Positions 9,310-16,730 of a DNA stretch of 64,000 bases are shown here, one piece after another; position 1 is the stretch's first letter, and each line of letters begins with the position of its first letter. The notes beneath the pieces are model-generated. The model was not told where the DNA came from. It searched no databases and saw only the letters and a program-made list of their open reading frames with translations. The DNA comes from an uncultured Flavobacteriales bacterium (GTDB lineage Bacteria > Bacteroidota > Bacteroidia > Flavobacteriales_D > Crocinitomicaceae): the NCBI GenBank assembly GCA_943789205.1, contig CALSTG010000001.1, positions 1,292,435 to 1,356,434 of the forward strand, read 5' to 3'. A program made the position numbers and the translations under genes.

Positions 9310-9783
9310 ATGAAAGAAGATAAAATGAATTTAATACTTACCGTCACTCGATATGCACTTGTGCTCATCGGTGTAGGATTGAGTATTCTCCTTTTCTCCG
9401 GTCCAACGGTTGCCGATGGGAAGGCAGCCATGACAGAATTTAGAGAAAGTGGTTCAATGACAGCAATATATTATACGCTTTTCATAATTGGAACTGCAAT
9501 CTTTGCTGTACTCGGATTCTTCCTATTTCAAATTGCAATGCAACCTAAAAAGACGCTCATGTCTATAGTTGGAATTGTTGTTGCTTTGGTGCTATACTTT
9601 GCATTGTATTTTTCGGGTTCGTCAGACACGATGTCAACACTTGCCTTGCGGCATGAAGCGAGTGATTCTGTAATTGCACAAACTTCTGCTGGAGTTTATA
9701 CCATAGGTGTTTGTATTGCAGTGGGTGTTTTGGTTGTTGTTTTTGGTCCTTTTATGGGCCGTTTAAGATCACCTAGAAAATAA
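9310..9783 (+). CDS. Four-helix membrane protein of ExbB/ExbD operon
   Basis: 157 residues with four predicted membrane helices (about 8-30, 50-73, 82-103, 130-152) and a basic C-terminal tail (GRLRSPRK). It sits between exbB (19-base gap) and exbD (4-base gap), a position where Bacteroidota often carry such a small membrane protein. It has no catalytic motif. By context it is likely an accessory subunit of the ExbB-ExbD complex, but I do not recognise a named family. The ATG at 9310 is used; a second in-frame ATG at 9325 is equally possible. Confidence 0.75.
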   Translation: MKEDKMNLILTVTRYALVLIGVGLSILLFSGPTVADGKAAMTEFRESGSMTAIYYTLFIIGTAIFAVLGFFLFQIAMQPKKTLMSIVGIVVALVLYFALYFSGSSDTMSTLALRHEASDSVIAQTSAGVYTIGVCIAVGVLVVVFGPFMGRLRSPRK

Positions 9784-9787
9784 TACT

Positions 9788-10540
9788 ATGGCGAATAGAG
9801 ACATACCTGAAATAAATGCGGGGTCTATGGCCGACATAGCCTTCTTATTGTTGTTGTTCTTTCTTGTAACAACAACGATGGATAAAGATCAGGCGTATGT
9901 TAGAAGTATTCCTAAGAAAATAGAGATTCCACCTGAAGACTTACCAGATGTTCAAAAAAGAAATATCCTAGCAATTAAAGCAAACAGCCAAAATCAGCTT
10001 ATGGTTAGGAATGTGGTTTTTTCAGACCCGGATATGATTTCAGATTTCATTCTTCGTTTTTATCAAACCAGTGAAATCAAGAACAAACCAGAAGAGAACT
10101 TTCCCCTTTATTCAACCGCAACCGCCGGATTGTGCGACCTCCGTATGGCTGAATTAGATGCGAAAATTGAGGAGGCAGATAAAGTTGGCGCGAGTGATCT
10201 TGTTAAATTCTTTTCTTCGGCATTAGAGGAATGGAATAAAAAGAAAAAGGCAATTAAGCTTTACGGAAAGACTGAGCTTAGAGAGATTGATAAGCAAGCA
10301 CACATTAGAATAGAAGTTCAAGAGGCAACGGCCTATTCGATATTCACTCAAATTCATAATGAGATTGAGGAGGCTATTGTAGAGCTACGAAACACAAAAT
10401 GTAAGGAGTTATTTGGTGAGCCTTATACATTGGTGAAACAAAGATATAATCAAGACGCTGACGCGCGTGATAAAGAGGTTTTAGACTTAATCGAAATACT
10501 ATATCCAGCGCGTATTGTTGAAGTGACTCCGAAAAATTAA
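9788..10540 (+). CDS. exbD: ExbD/TolR-family protein, long form
   Basis: Biopolymer-transport protein ExbD: one membrane helix near the N-terminus and a periplasmic domain. The motif NAGSMADIAFLLLLFFLV contains the essential membrane Asp. At 250 residues it is much longer than typical ExbD (~140). The additional ~100 residues (about 85-185) form a charged, mostly helical insertion (EEADKVGASDL, EEWNKKKKAIK) within the periplasmic part, before the usual IRIEVQEATAYSIF segment. It is followed 5 bases later by a second exbD. Two dissimilar ExbD subunits behind one ExbB is usual in this phylum, and a heteromeric stator is the likely arrangement. Confidence 0.88.
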   Translation: MANRDIPEINAGSMADIAFLLLLFFLVTTTMDKDQAYVRSIPKKIEIPPEDLPDVQKRNILAIKANSQNQLMVRNVVFSDPDMISDFILRFYQTSEIKNKPEENFPLYSTATAGLCDLRMAELDAKIEEADKVGASDLVKFFSSALEEWNKKKKAIKLYGKTELREIDKQAHIRIEVQEATAYSIFTQIHNEIEEAIVELRNTKCKELFGEPYTLVKQRYNQDADARDKEVLDLIEILYPARIVEVTPKN

Positions 10541-10545
10541 TAGCT

Positions 10546-11070
10546 ATGTCTAAATTTAGAAAAGTAGAAGAAAGATCAGCTCCAGCGATGAACACAGCGT
10601 CATTGCCAGATATCGTATTCATGCTATTGTTTTTCTTTATGGTGGCAACTACGAGTAAAGAAACGGACCCTACTGTTAAATATACTGCACCTGAAGGCTC
10701 AAGAACCGAAGACTTAACGCCTTACAAGCAACGTTCAGAAATTGACTTTCTTTATTTAGGTGCTCCTAGAAATCCAAATAGAGCTTCGGCATTTAAATTT
10801 GGATATGCTTTGTCCTTGGATAATGTAGTTCAAGCAACACCAGATGGATTGTATTCAACAAATGCAGTTTCGAGATGGAAGAAAGATAAGTTCGATCAAA
10901 AGCCTGCCCGAATGATTGCTCCCATAGAGGCAGTGATTACTTGTGTAAAAGCAGATCAAAGTGCACCCACAGGTCTTGTTTTTGATATTAGAAAACAGCT
11001 TCAAGATATCGATGCCCTAACCATCGCTTATTCAGTCAAAGACAAAGGGGTTAATAAAGATTCAGAATAA
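10546..11070 (+). CDS. exbD: ExbD/TolR-family protein, second copy
   Basis: A 174-residue ExbD paralogue. The N-terminal cytoplasmic tail is followed by a membrane helix with NTASLPDIVFMLLFFFMV, including the conserved Asp, and a periplasmic domain ending in the VFDIRKQLQDIDAL helix. It lacks the long insertion seen in the upstream copy and contains instead a loop with ASAFKFGYALSLDN. It is translationally close to the upstream exbD (5 bases) and to the downstream GNAT-like gene (9 bases). Together these form one transcription unit. Confidence 0.88.
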   Translation: MSKFRKVEERSAPAMNTASLPDIVFMLLFFFMVATTSKETDPTVKYTAPEGSRTEDLTPYKQRSEIDFLYLGAPRNPNRASAFKFGYALSLDNVVQATPDGLYSTNAVSRWKKDKFDQKPARMIAPIEAVITCVKADQSAPTGLVFDIRKQLQDIDALTIAYSVKDKGVNKDSE

Positions 11071-11079
11071 CATTTCTTT

Positions 11080-12078
11080 ATGGAACTTGAGGAATCTGAA
11101 GTTCTATCTGAATCGCTCATATCATTTCTGGAAAAAACTGAGCTCGGAACAAAAGGCGCACGTTATGCCCATCTAGATGTTAGAGAACGAATAAAAAAGT
11201 TAGATTTTCCTCAATCATTTACATTAAAAAGAAACGAGATAATTGTAGCGAATGTGACCTTTTGTATTCGAGATTTCTCGATGTATGTTCGTTATTTTGC
11301 TTTTAATGCTATTTATCAAAGTACCTCCAATACAAAAAGAAAAAGGTCATCCAAGTCAATATTTGAGATAAAAATATTGGAATTATTCCAAAAGCTTGAA
11401 AGGCAGAGAAACCTACCTTTTTATGCCTATATAGAGGCTGACAATTCACGTAGCATGCTAATGAGTAAACGTTTTGGGTTTAAGCCTTACACTCATATTA
11501 TTTCACGATCCTTTAGTCGTCTAGCTCCAAAATTAAACAAAAACGTGTCCTTTTCTTCTAATTGGTCTGAGATCTCAGATCATGTTCGTGGACAATATGA
11601 TCAATATGACAGCTATTTTGAAGCGCCTGTAAGCCAACCACCATTTGTTGTTCTAAGAGATAATGAAGGTGCCATTCTTGCCTATGCGCGTTTTACAAAA
11701 GTAGCTTGGCGCATACATAGATTACCCGGCATTTTGGGTGGTGTTTTGGTGAAAATAGTACCCTATATACCGTTATTGAACCGACTTATTAAACCGAAAA
11801 AGCATTTATTTTTAACACCAGATATTGTTTCAGGTATAGCGAATGCCGCACAGCTTCAAGAACTATTTTCAGGTGCTTTGGCATTGTACGATGTTAAATC
11901 AATGATTTGGTTTATTGACCCAAATGACCCAGTATATAAATCGGTAAAACAAGGGTTTTCGTGGGGTGTATTAGATAGAATTATTGGTATAAAAAAAATC
12001 AATATTATGCAGCGCAATGCTGTAAGGCCTTATTCAGAGAAACACCCTTTTTTCGTGAGCGCTTTCGACTTGATTTAA
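11080..12078 (+). CDS. GNAT-like acetyltransferase domain protein
   Basis: 332 residues, not confidently matched to a characterised enzyme. The N-terminal half resembles a GNAT fold: a strand with NEIIVANVTFCIRDFSMYVRYFA, a central helix and ADNSRSMLMSKRFGFKPY, which looks like the N-x-x-A/S-x-x-x-y-x-k-x-G-F motif closing the acyl-CoA site. The C-terminal half (PPFVVLRDNEGAILAYARFTK, and a hydrophobic stretch around 218-238) looks like a second degenerate GNAT lobe. It lies nine bases behind exbD and so is probably co-transcribed. Its stop overlaps by four bases the stop of the convergent downstream gene. The substrate is unknown and the role in the Exb operon is only inferred from position. 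Confidence 0.6.
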   Translation: MELEESEVLSESLISFLEKTELGTKGARYAHLDVRERIKKLDFPQSFTLKRNEIIVANVTFCIRDFSMYVRYFAFNAIYQSTSNTKRKRSSKSIFEIKILELFQKLERQRNLPFYAYIEADNSRSMLMSKRFGFKPYTHIISRSFSRLAPKLNKNVSFSSNWSEISDHVRGQYDQYDSYFEAPVSQPPFVVLRDNEGAILAYARFTKVAWRIHRLPGILGGVLVKIVPYIPLLNRLIKPKKHLFLTPDIVSGIANAAQLQELFSGALALYDVKSMIWFIDPNDPVYKSVKQGFSWGVLDRIIGIKKINIMQRNAVRPYSEKHPFFVSAFDLI

Positions 12079-12629
12079 GCTAAAGGTTCTTCTATAGATT
12101 TGTATCCACCCATAAAGGTTTTTATGTATTCGGATACACGTGCTTCTCTATTCAATGTTTCGACAATTACTTTTCTGCAACGTGGAAGGCTTTCAGAAAT
12201 TCTATTTACAAAACCTTTATTCCCTGATTTTAGAATTGTATTAAGATCTAGAAGCATGAAAAGTTTCAACTCTCCAATATTAAAACCGTTTTGGAAGTAC
12301 ATTTCACATATTCGTTTAGGAGTACCTACGATGAGTTCTGTCCCAAAAAACAGATCATTTCTTTGTCGTACTCTTTGACCCTTTTCAACAATAAGATCCA
12401 AGGTTAGGTCCAACTTTTTAAAACGTTGTTCTAAATACTCAGCGAATGCACGTGCCATTTGGTCGTCTGTACAAATGACAATTCCTCTTGGAGAGCCTTC
12501 TTTAGGTTCTGGGATACAATCTGTAATAATATCTTGGAAAAGCTCAAAATTTGTCTCTATTTCACTGCGTATCACTAGGGCGTTTCCAGAACGTAGCAAT
12601 TTTCGCGTCTTACCGTTGAATTCTTCCAT
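12075..12629 (-). CDS. DEAD-box-like single RecA domain, P-loop lost
   Basis: 184 residues that align along their whole length with the first RecA domain of DEAD-box helicases, for example the intact helicase at 41562-42698. The ATP-site motifs are replaced. The motif I position (APTGSGKT in the intact enzyme) reads RSEIETNF; motif Ia PTRELA reads CTDDQMA; the GG motif reads EKG; TPGR is nearly kept as TPKR; DEAD reads LDLN; SAT reads ETL. There is no second RecA domain. It therefore should not bind ATP or unwind RNA by itself; an RNA- or protein-binding role is an inference. It starts two bases after the stop of the MazG-like gene, so the two are probably translated together. Confidence 0.65.
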   Translation of the reverse strand: MEEFNGKTRKLLRSGNALVIRSEIETNFELFQDIITDCIPEPKEGSPRGIVICTDDQMARAFAEYLEQRFKKLDLTLDLIVEKGQRVRQRNDLFFGTELIVGTPKRICEMYFQNGFNIGELKLFMLLDLNTILKSGNKGFVNRISESLPRCRKVIVETLNREARVSEYIKTFMGGYKSIEEPLA

Positions 12630-12631
12630 CG

Positions 12632-12958
12632 TTATTTTAATTTTTTATTTGACTTATGTCTTAAATGGTCGCGTTGGGTTTTTTTCTTCAAGTTTTCTTC
12701 AAATGCTTTATCAAGGTCTACGCCTGTCTGATTAGCGATACAAATCAATACAAAAAACACATCTGCGAGCTCATTTGAGAGCTCCAGAGCCCCCTCATTA
12801 TTTTTATTGCTTTGTTCACCATATTTGCGTGACATGATTCTTGCGACTTCACCGACCTCTTCCATAAGAATAGCGGTATTTGTTAACTCATTAAAATAAC
12901 GAACACCATATTTCTGAATCCAATCGTCAACTTTTTCTTGTGCCTCTTTTAGTCTCAT
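12632..12958 (-). CDS. MazG-like nucleotide pyrophosphohydrolase
   Basis: A 108-residue all-alpha NTP pyrophosphohydrolase of the MazG superfamily. These enzymes hydrolyse (d)NTPs to the monophosphate plus PPi, often to clear aberrant nucleotides. Metal-binding motifs are visible: EEVGE near residue 33 and ELADVFF (the E-x-x-D half) near residue 63. The tail is strongly basic (KKKTQRDHLRHKSNKK). Single-domain length fits the short MazG/iMazG forms. It is the first gene of a two-gene unit with the DEAD-box-like gene, reading away from the ALDH gene at 13064. Confidence 0.82.
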   Translation of the reverse strand: MRLKEAQEKVDDWIQKYGVRYFNELTNTAILMEEVGEVARIMSRKYGEQSNKNNEGALELSNELADVFFVLICIANQTGVDLDKAFEENLKKKTQRDHLRHKSNKKLK

Positions 12959-13063
12959 ATCCTACTTAGTAATTGCCTACGAAGTTAGAAAAAGGAACGT
13001 AATAGCCCCAAGATAGTGGAATCCGTTTTTTTTTAAGACATTTGTTTAAATTGAATAGGGTTC

Positions 13064-14506
13064 ATGAAAAAACTACAGAATTATATCAATGGAAAGCTTC
13101 AGCCTCCAAAATCAGGAAATTATATTGAGAATTTTGACCCGTCAAAAGGAGTTGTTTTTTCCTTGATTCCTGATTCGAATCTAGAGGACGTAGCTGAGGC
13201 TACCGCTGCGGCTAAAAATGCGTTCCCAAAATGGTCTGTGATGTCACTTAGTGAAAGAAGTGAAATTCTACTTCGGCTCTCAAAGGGCATAGAAGATAGA
13301 ATGGATGAATTTGTAGCTGCAGAATCTTTAGACAATGGAAAACCTGTGAGCTTAGCGAGACAGGTAGATATTCCAAGAGCAGTTTCAAATCTTAGTTTTT
13401 TCGCAACAGCTATTCTTCACTTTGCTTCGGAATCACATTATATGGAGGGCGTTGGAATCAATTATACGACACGTAAACCCATAGGTGTAGTTGGTTGTAT
13501 TTCGCCATGGAATCTTCCTTTATACTTGTTTACATGGAAAATAGCACCTGCGCTTGCTTCTGGAAATTGTGTTGTCGCGAAGCCTTCAGAAATTACGCCT
13601 TATACGGCTTACCTATTATCAGAAGTTGCCGTTGATGCAGGTATGCCACCAGGAGTTTTAAATATTATCCATGGTTTAGGGACTTCTGCAGGCGATGCAA
13701 TCGTCAAACATCCTGATATTAAAGCAGTTTCATTTACGGGAGGCACAGCAACAGGAGCGTATATTGCAAAAACAGCTGGGCCAATGTTTAAAAAATTGTC
13801 TTTGGAGCTTGGCGGAAAAAATCCGAATATCATTTTTGCAGATTGCGACTTTGATGACATGCTGAGCACAACGATTCGTTCTTCTTTTGCGAATCAAGGG
13901 CAAATTTGTCTTTGTGGTTCTCGCATCTTTATAGAGCGTTCTATTTATGAAAAATTTAAAATATCCTTTGTTGAAAAGGTCTCAAGAATGAAGGTTGGTA
14001 TTCCTTCGGATTTAAAGACCAAGCAAGGTGCTATTGTTTCAAAAGACCATATGGAAAAGGTTCTTTCATATATTGAACTAGCAAAGAATGAGGGTGGGAA
14101 AATTCTCGCTGGAGGCAAGCAGGTTATCCTAGATGCACCATATGATAAAGGGTATTATATAGCACCGACAATAATTGAGGGTTTACGGCATGATTGTCGC
14201 ACAAATCAAGAGGAAATATTCGGTCCTGTTGTAACCTTATGCCCATTTGATACTGAGGAAGAGGTGCTAGAAATGGCAAATTCAACACAATATGGTTTAG
14301 CCGCCACATTATGGACGTCAAACTTAAAGAAAGCCCATCGCGTAGCTGATGAAATTCATTCGGGTATTGTATGGGTAAATTCATGGCTTGTTAGAGATTT
14401 AAGGACACCATTTGGTGGCGTGAAAGCATCGGGTGTCGGAAGAGAAGGAGGATGGGAGGCCCTTAAGTTTTTTACGGAACCGAAAAATATATTTATCAAA
14501 AGCTAA
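13064..14506 (+). CDS. ALDH8-like aldehyde dehydrogenase (2-aminomuconate semialdehyde type)
   Basis: A 480-residue NAD(P)+-dependent aldehyde dehydrogenase. The general base Glu248 lies in LELGGKNP, and the nucleophile Cys282 in ANQGQICLCGSRIF. The segments CISPWNLPLYL and FGGVKASGVGREGG are also present. The ICLCGSR context, the KVGIPSD segment and VNSWLVRDLRTPFGG resemble the ALDH8 group (2-aminomuconic-6-semialdehyde dehydrogenase of the kynurenine pathway and related 2-hydroxymuconic semialdehyde enzymes), so oxidation of a muconate semialdehyde is the best guess. No other kynurenine-pathway gene is visible here. Its stop overlaps by one base the start of the GH16 gene, suggesting translational coupling with a functionally unrelated neighbour. 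Confidence 0.85.
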   Translation: MKKLQNYINGKLQPPKSGNYIENFDPSKGVVFSLIPDSNLEDVAEATAAAKNAFPKWSVMSLSERSEILLRLSKGIEDRMDEFVAAESLDNGKPVSLARQVDIPRAVSNLSFFATAILHFASESHYMEGVGINYTTRKPIGVVGCISPWNLPLYLFTWKIAPALASGNCVVAKPSEITPYTAYLLSEVAVDAGMPPGVLNIIHGLGTSAGDAIVKHPDIKAVSFTGGTATGAYIAKTAGPMFKKLSLELGGKNPNIIFADCDFDDMLSTTIRSSFANQGQICLCGSRIFIERSIYEKFKISFVEKVSRMKVGIPSDLKTKQGAIVSKDHMEKVLSYIELAKNEGGKILAGGKQVILDAPYDKGYYIAPTIIEGLRHDCRTNQEEIFGPVVTLCPFDTEEEVLEMANSTQYGLAATLWTSNLKKAHRVADEIHSGIVWVNSWLVRDLRTPFGGVKASGVGREGGWEALKFFTEPKNIFIKS

Positions 14507-15738
14507 TGCGATTAATTCTATTTCTATTTCTATTTTCGACTGTCCAAGCCCAAATTGAACCGGTGCTTTGGAAGGTCGAGCGCGATACAGTTAAGCAATG
14601 GTATTATTTCTTTGGCGATGAATTTAATGGCTCCAAGGTCAATGAAGGTATATGGCATCCTAAATACCCGTGGGGTGGGTTATTAGCGGACGAGGGGTCA
14701 TATGCAGATAAAAAAATGGTCAGCCAATCTGAAGGATTGCTTAAACTATCTACAGATACTGTTTCCGAATGGCGTTCATTTCCAAAGTGGGTTCTAGAAA
14801 CAGGAGGTGCTTTTGAGAATGATGTCGATATTAAAAATGGCAATCAGGTTGCATTGCGCTATTTGACATCAGCAGTTTGGAGCAAACAACAATTTAAGTA
14901 TGGCTATTTTGAGGCGCGTTGTAAGTCTCCAAGCGGTAAGGGTCTATGGCCTGCATTTTGGTTATATGGTGGTTTCCCAAATGAGGAAATTGACTTCATG
15001 GAAATGAAAGGTGAAAAATCAAAACATTTTCATGTTGATGTTCATTGCCCAAATAATTGTAACCGCGTGAAGACAGGTTGGTTTGGAAGAACTAAAAGGT
15101 GGGGTGCATGGATTAAGGCAGATGAAAAAATAACTGATGAGTTTGTTATTTATTCTGGAATATGGAAGCCTGGCGAGATTAAAATGTATTTGAATGGGCA
15201 AGAAGCAGGCACCTTTAAAGGCGATTTTGAAACAAGTATGCACCTAATTGCTAATCTTGCTGTAGCTCAAGATGGCAAGGCATTTGGGCCTGGAATCAAT
15301 GAAGACACTAAATTTCCAAGTGATTTTTATGTTGATTATATGCGTGTATGGCACCCAACTAATGGTTTTGACGGACAAAGAAACCCTGCGAAACCTGCGG
15401 TAAATTTTGTACAACCGATAACGCATAGTGAAATCGATCAAAGTCAAGCACGCGCAAAGAGGATAAAAAGAATTATGCGTGATAAAAAAACAAAGGGTAA
15501 GCATATTGGATTTATCTCGATGACTCAAGATGATCACAAGCAGCTTTTATTTGAAAAAAGTGGCCTTTTTGAGGATGATCCAAGGGTGATCATGGCAGAT
15601 CAAAATTTTAATGAATTGGCCTCAATCTTATTAGATAAACCCCAAGTTTATTTTTCTTTTAAAAGTTTAAAAAAAGGGACCTATAATATAAAGTTGATGC
15701 ATGGGTCAAACCCGCAATGGATATCTATTAAACTCTAA
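14506..15738 (+). CDS. Secreted glycoside hydrolase family 16 protein
   Basis: A 410-residue exported beta-glucanase-type enzyme. The signal peptide is MRLILFLFLFSTVQAQ. The GH16 catalytic motif EIDFME is intact with nucleophile Glu161, Asp163 and acid/base Glu166, and with the extra residue of the beta-bulge form common in laminarinases, agarases and carrageenases. WPAFWLYGG and DYMRVWHP are further family marks. The GH16 domain ends near residue 288; a further ~120-residue C-terminal region (Lys-rich 310-330, then a beta-rich end) is not a T9SS domain I recognise. The substrate (laminarin or another marine beta-glucan/galactan) cannot be fixed. Start ATG overlaps the ALDH stop (TAATG). Its end is two bases from the convergent gene. 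Confidence 0.85.
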   Translation: MRLILFLFLFSTVQAQIEPVLWKVERDTVKQWYYFFGDEFNGSKVNEGIWHPKYPWGGLLADEGSYADKKMVSQSEGLLKLSTDTVSEWRSFPKWVLETGGAFENDVDIKNGNQVALRYLTSAVWSKQQFKYGYFEARCKSPSGKGLWPAFWLYGGFPNEEIDFMEMKGEKSKHFHVDVHCPNNCNRVKTGWFGRTKRWGAWIKADEKITDEFVIYSGIWKPGEIKMYLNGQEAGTFKGDFETSMHLIANLAVAQDGKAFGPGINEDTKFPSDFYVDYMRVWHPTNGFDGQRNPAKPAVNFVQPITHSEIDQSQARAKRIKRIMRDKKTKGKHIGFISMTQDDHKQLLFEKSGLFEDDPRVIMADQNFNELASILLDKPQVYFSFKSLKKGTYNIKLMHGSNPQWISIKL

Positions 15739-15740
15739 GC

Positions 15741-16730
15741 CTATTTCCCAAATCGAATGCCGCCAACAAGCTTGATGCTATAGGAGTTCAGGTTATATTT
15801 AATTTCAGAAAAACGAATAGATTTATTATCAAATTCTGTAACGACAAAAGCGAAAAATTTCTTGTCAGAATAACCTCCAAGAAGTCTGATGTCATAGCGA
15901 GGAGCAAGTCCGAGGAACCCTCGTGTTTCATTCGCTACATAAAATTTGGATTGAACGACCCCTCCAAGTCCAAGCCAACCAGAAAACTGCCAATTTTTCA
16001 CGCGATTTACAAAAGCATATCCGGGAATGATACCAATATCGATTGCCGAAAGAGAAGCCGCCTTAGTTTGCGCACTTCCCATATTTGTAATCCCCTCAGG
16101 AACGATTGAATTCCCATTGTTATCAACACCAAATATATTAAATGAGCCTTTAATGTACCATGTATGAACTAGATCTTTATAATGTGCTTGTTTCCCGCGT
16201 AATGCTGCCATTTTAAAATTTCTATCATGGAAGTACCAACTATTTAGACTAAAATTCGTGGTACCTACACTTGGCATTGTCAACTGCGGCATATTGAGTG
16301 AAATGAAATTTGAGTCGAGTGCGGCATAATCCTGGATGGCATATCCTTGAACAGTTTTAAAATCGGCATCAAAAAAGAATTTTTTGATTGTAAAATTAAA
16401 CCCGAGATCAAACTGATTTGATTCTCCCCATTTTTCAACATCTTTCACATAACCCAAGATTGGGAAGCCGATTCTTAAGTGAAACCACTTGTAGGCAAAG
16501 CCAATACCAAGTAGCGTTTTGAAGTTGTTCTTATATTTTACGGTTTCATTCGTGCCATTGATTGGGCAATCTATACTGAATGGAGTATTGTTATAGCCCA
16601 TATCCAGGTAGAACACTTTTTTGTGTTTAAAGTCTTCAATTGCTGAAGAATCCTTTTGAGCTCTCAACTGTAGAGAGAGCAAAATAAGGAGGCTACTTAA
16701 TCTTATTTTCCATTCCCAAAATGAAGGCAT
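15741..16730 (-). CDS. Probable DUF4421-like outer-membrane beta-barrel protein
   Basis: 329 residues with a signal peptide (RLSSLLILLSLQLRAQ). The mature part has many alternating hydrophobic, Tyr/Phe/Gly-rich strands (GIGFAYKWFHLRIGFP, FDLGFNFTIKKFFFDADF, IKLVGGIRFGK at the very end), the look of an outer-membrane beta-barrel. The pattern resembles the Bacteroidota family DUF4421, but I state this from memory of the pattern only. Its start lies 38 bases inside the end of the upstream peptidase gene; no later Met leaves a signal peptide, so the overlap is accepted. Probably co-transcribed with that gene. Function unknown. Confidence 0.65.
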   Translation of the reverse strand: MPSFWEWKIRLSSLLILLSLQLRAQKDSSAIEDFKHKKVFYLDMGYNNTPFSIDCPINGTNETVKYKNNFKTLLGIGFAYKWFHLRIGFPILGYVKDVEKWGESNQFDLGFNFTIKKFFFDADFKTVQGYAIQDYAALDSNFISLNMPQLTMPSVGTTNFSLNSWYFHDRNFKMAALRGKQAHYKDLVHTWYIKGSFNIFGVDNNGNSIVPEGITNMGSAQTKAASLSAIDIGIIPGYAFVNRVKNWQFSGWLGLGGVVQSKFYVANETRGFLGLAPRYDIRLLGGYSDKKFFAFVVTEFDNKSIRFSEIKYNLNSYSIKLVGGIRFGK

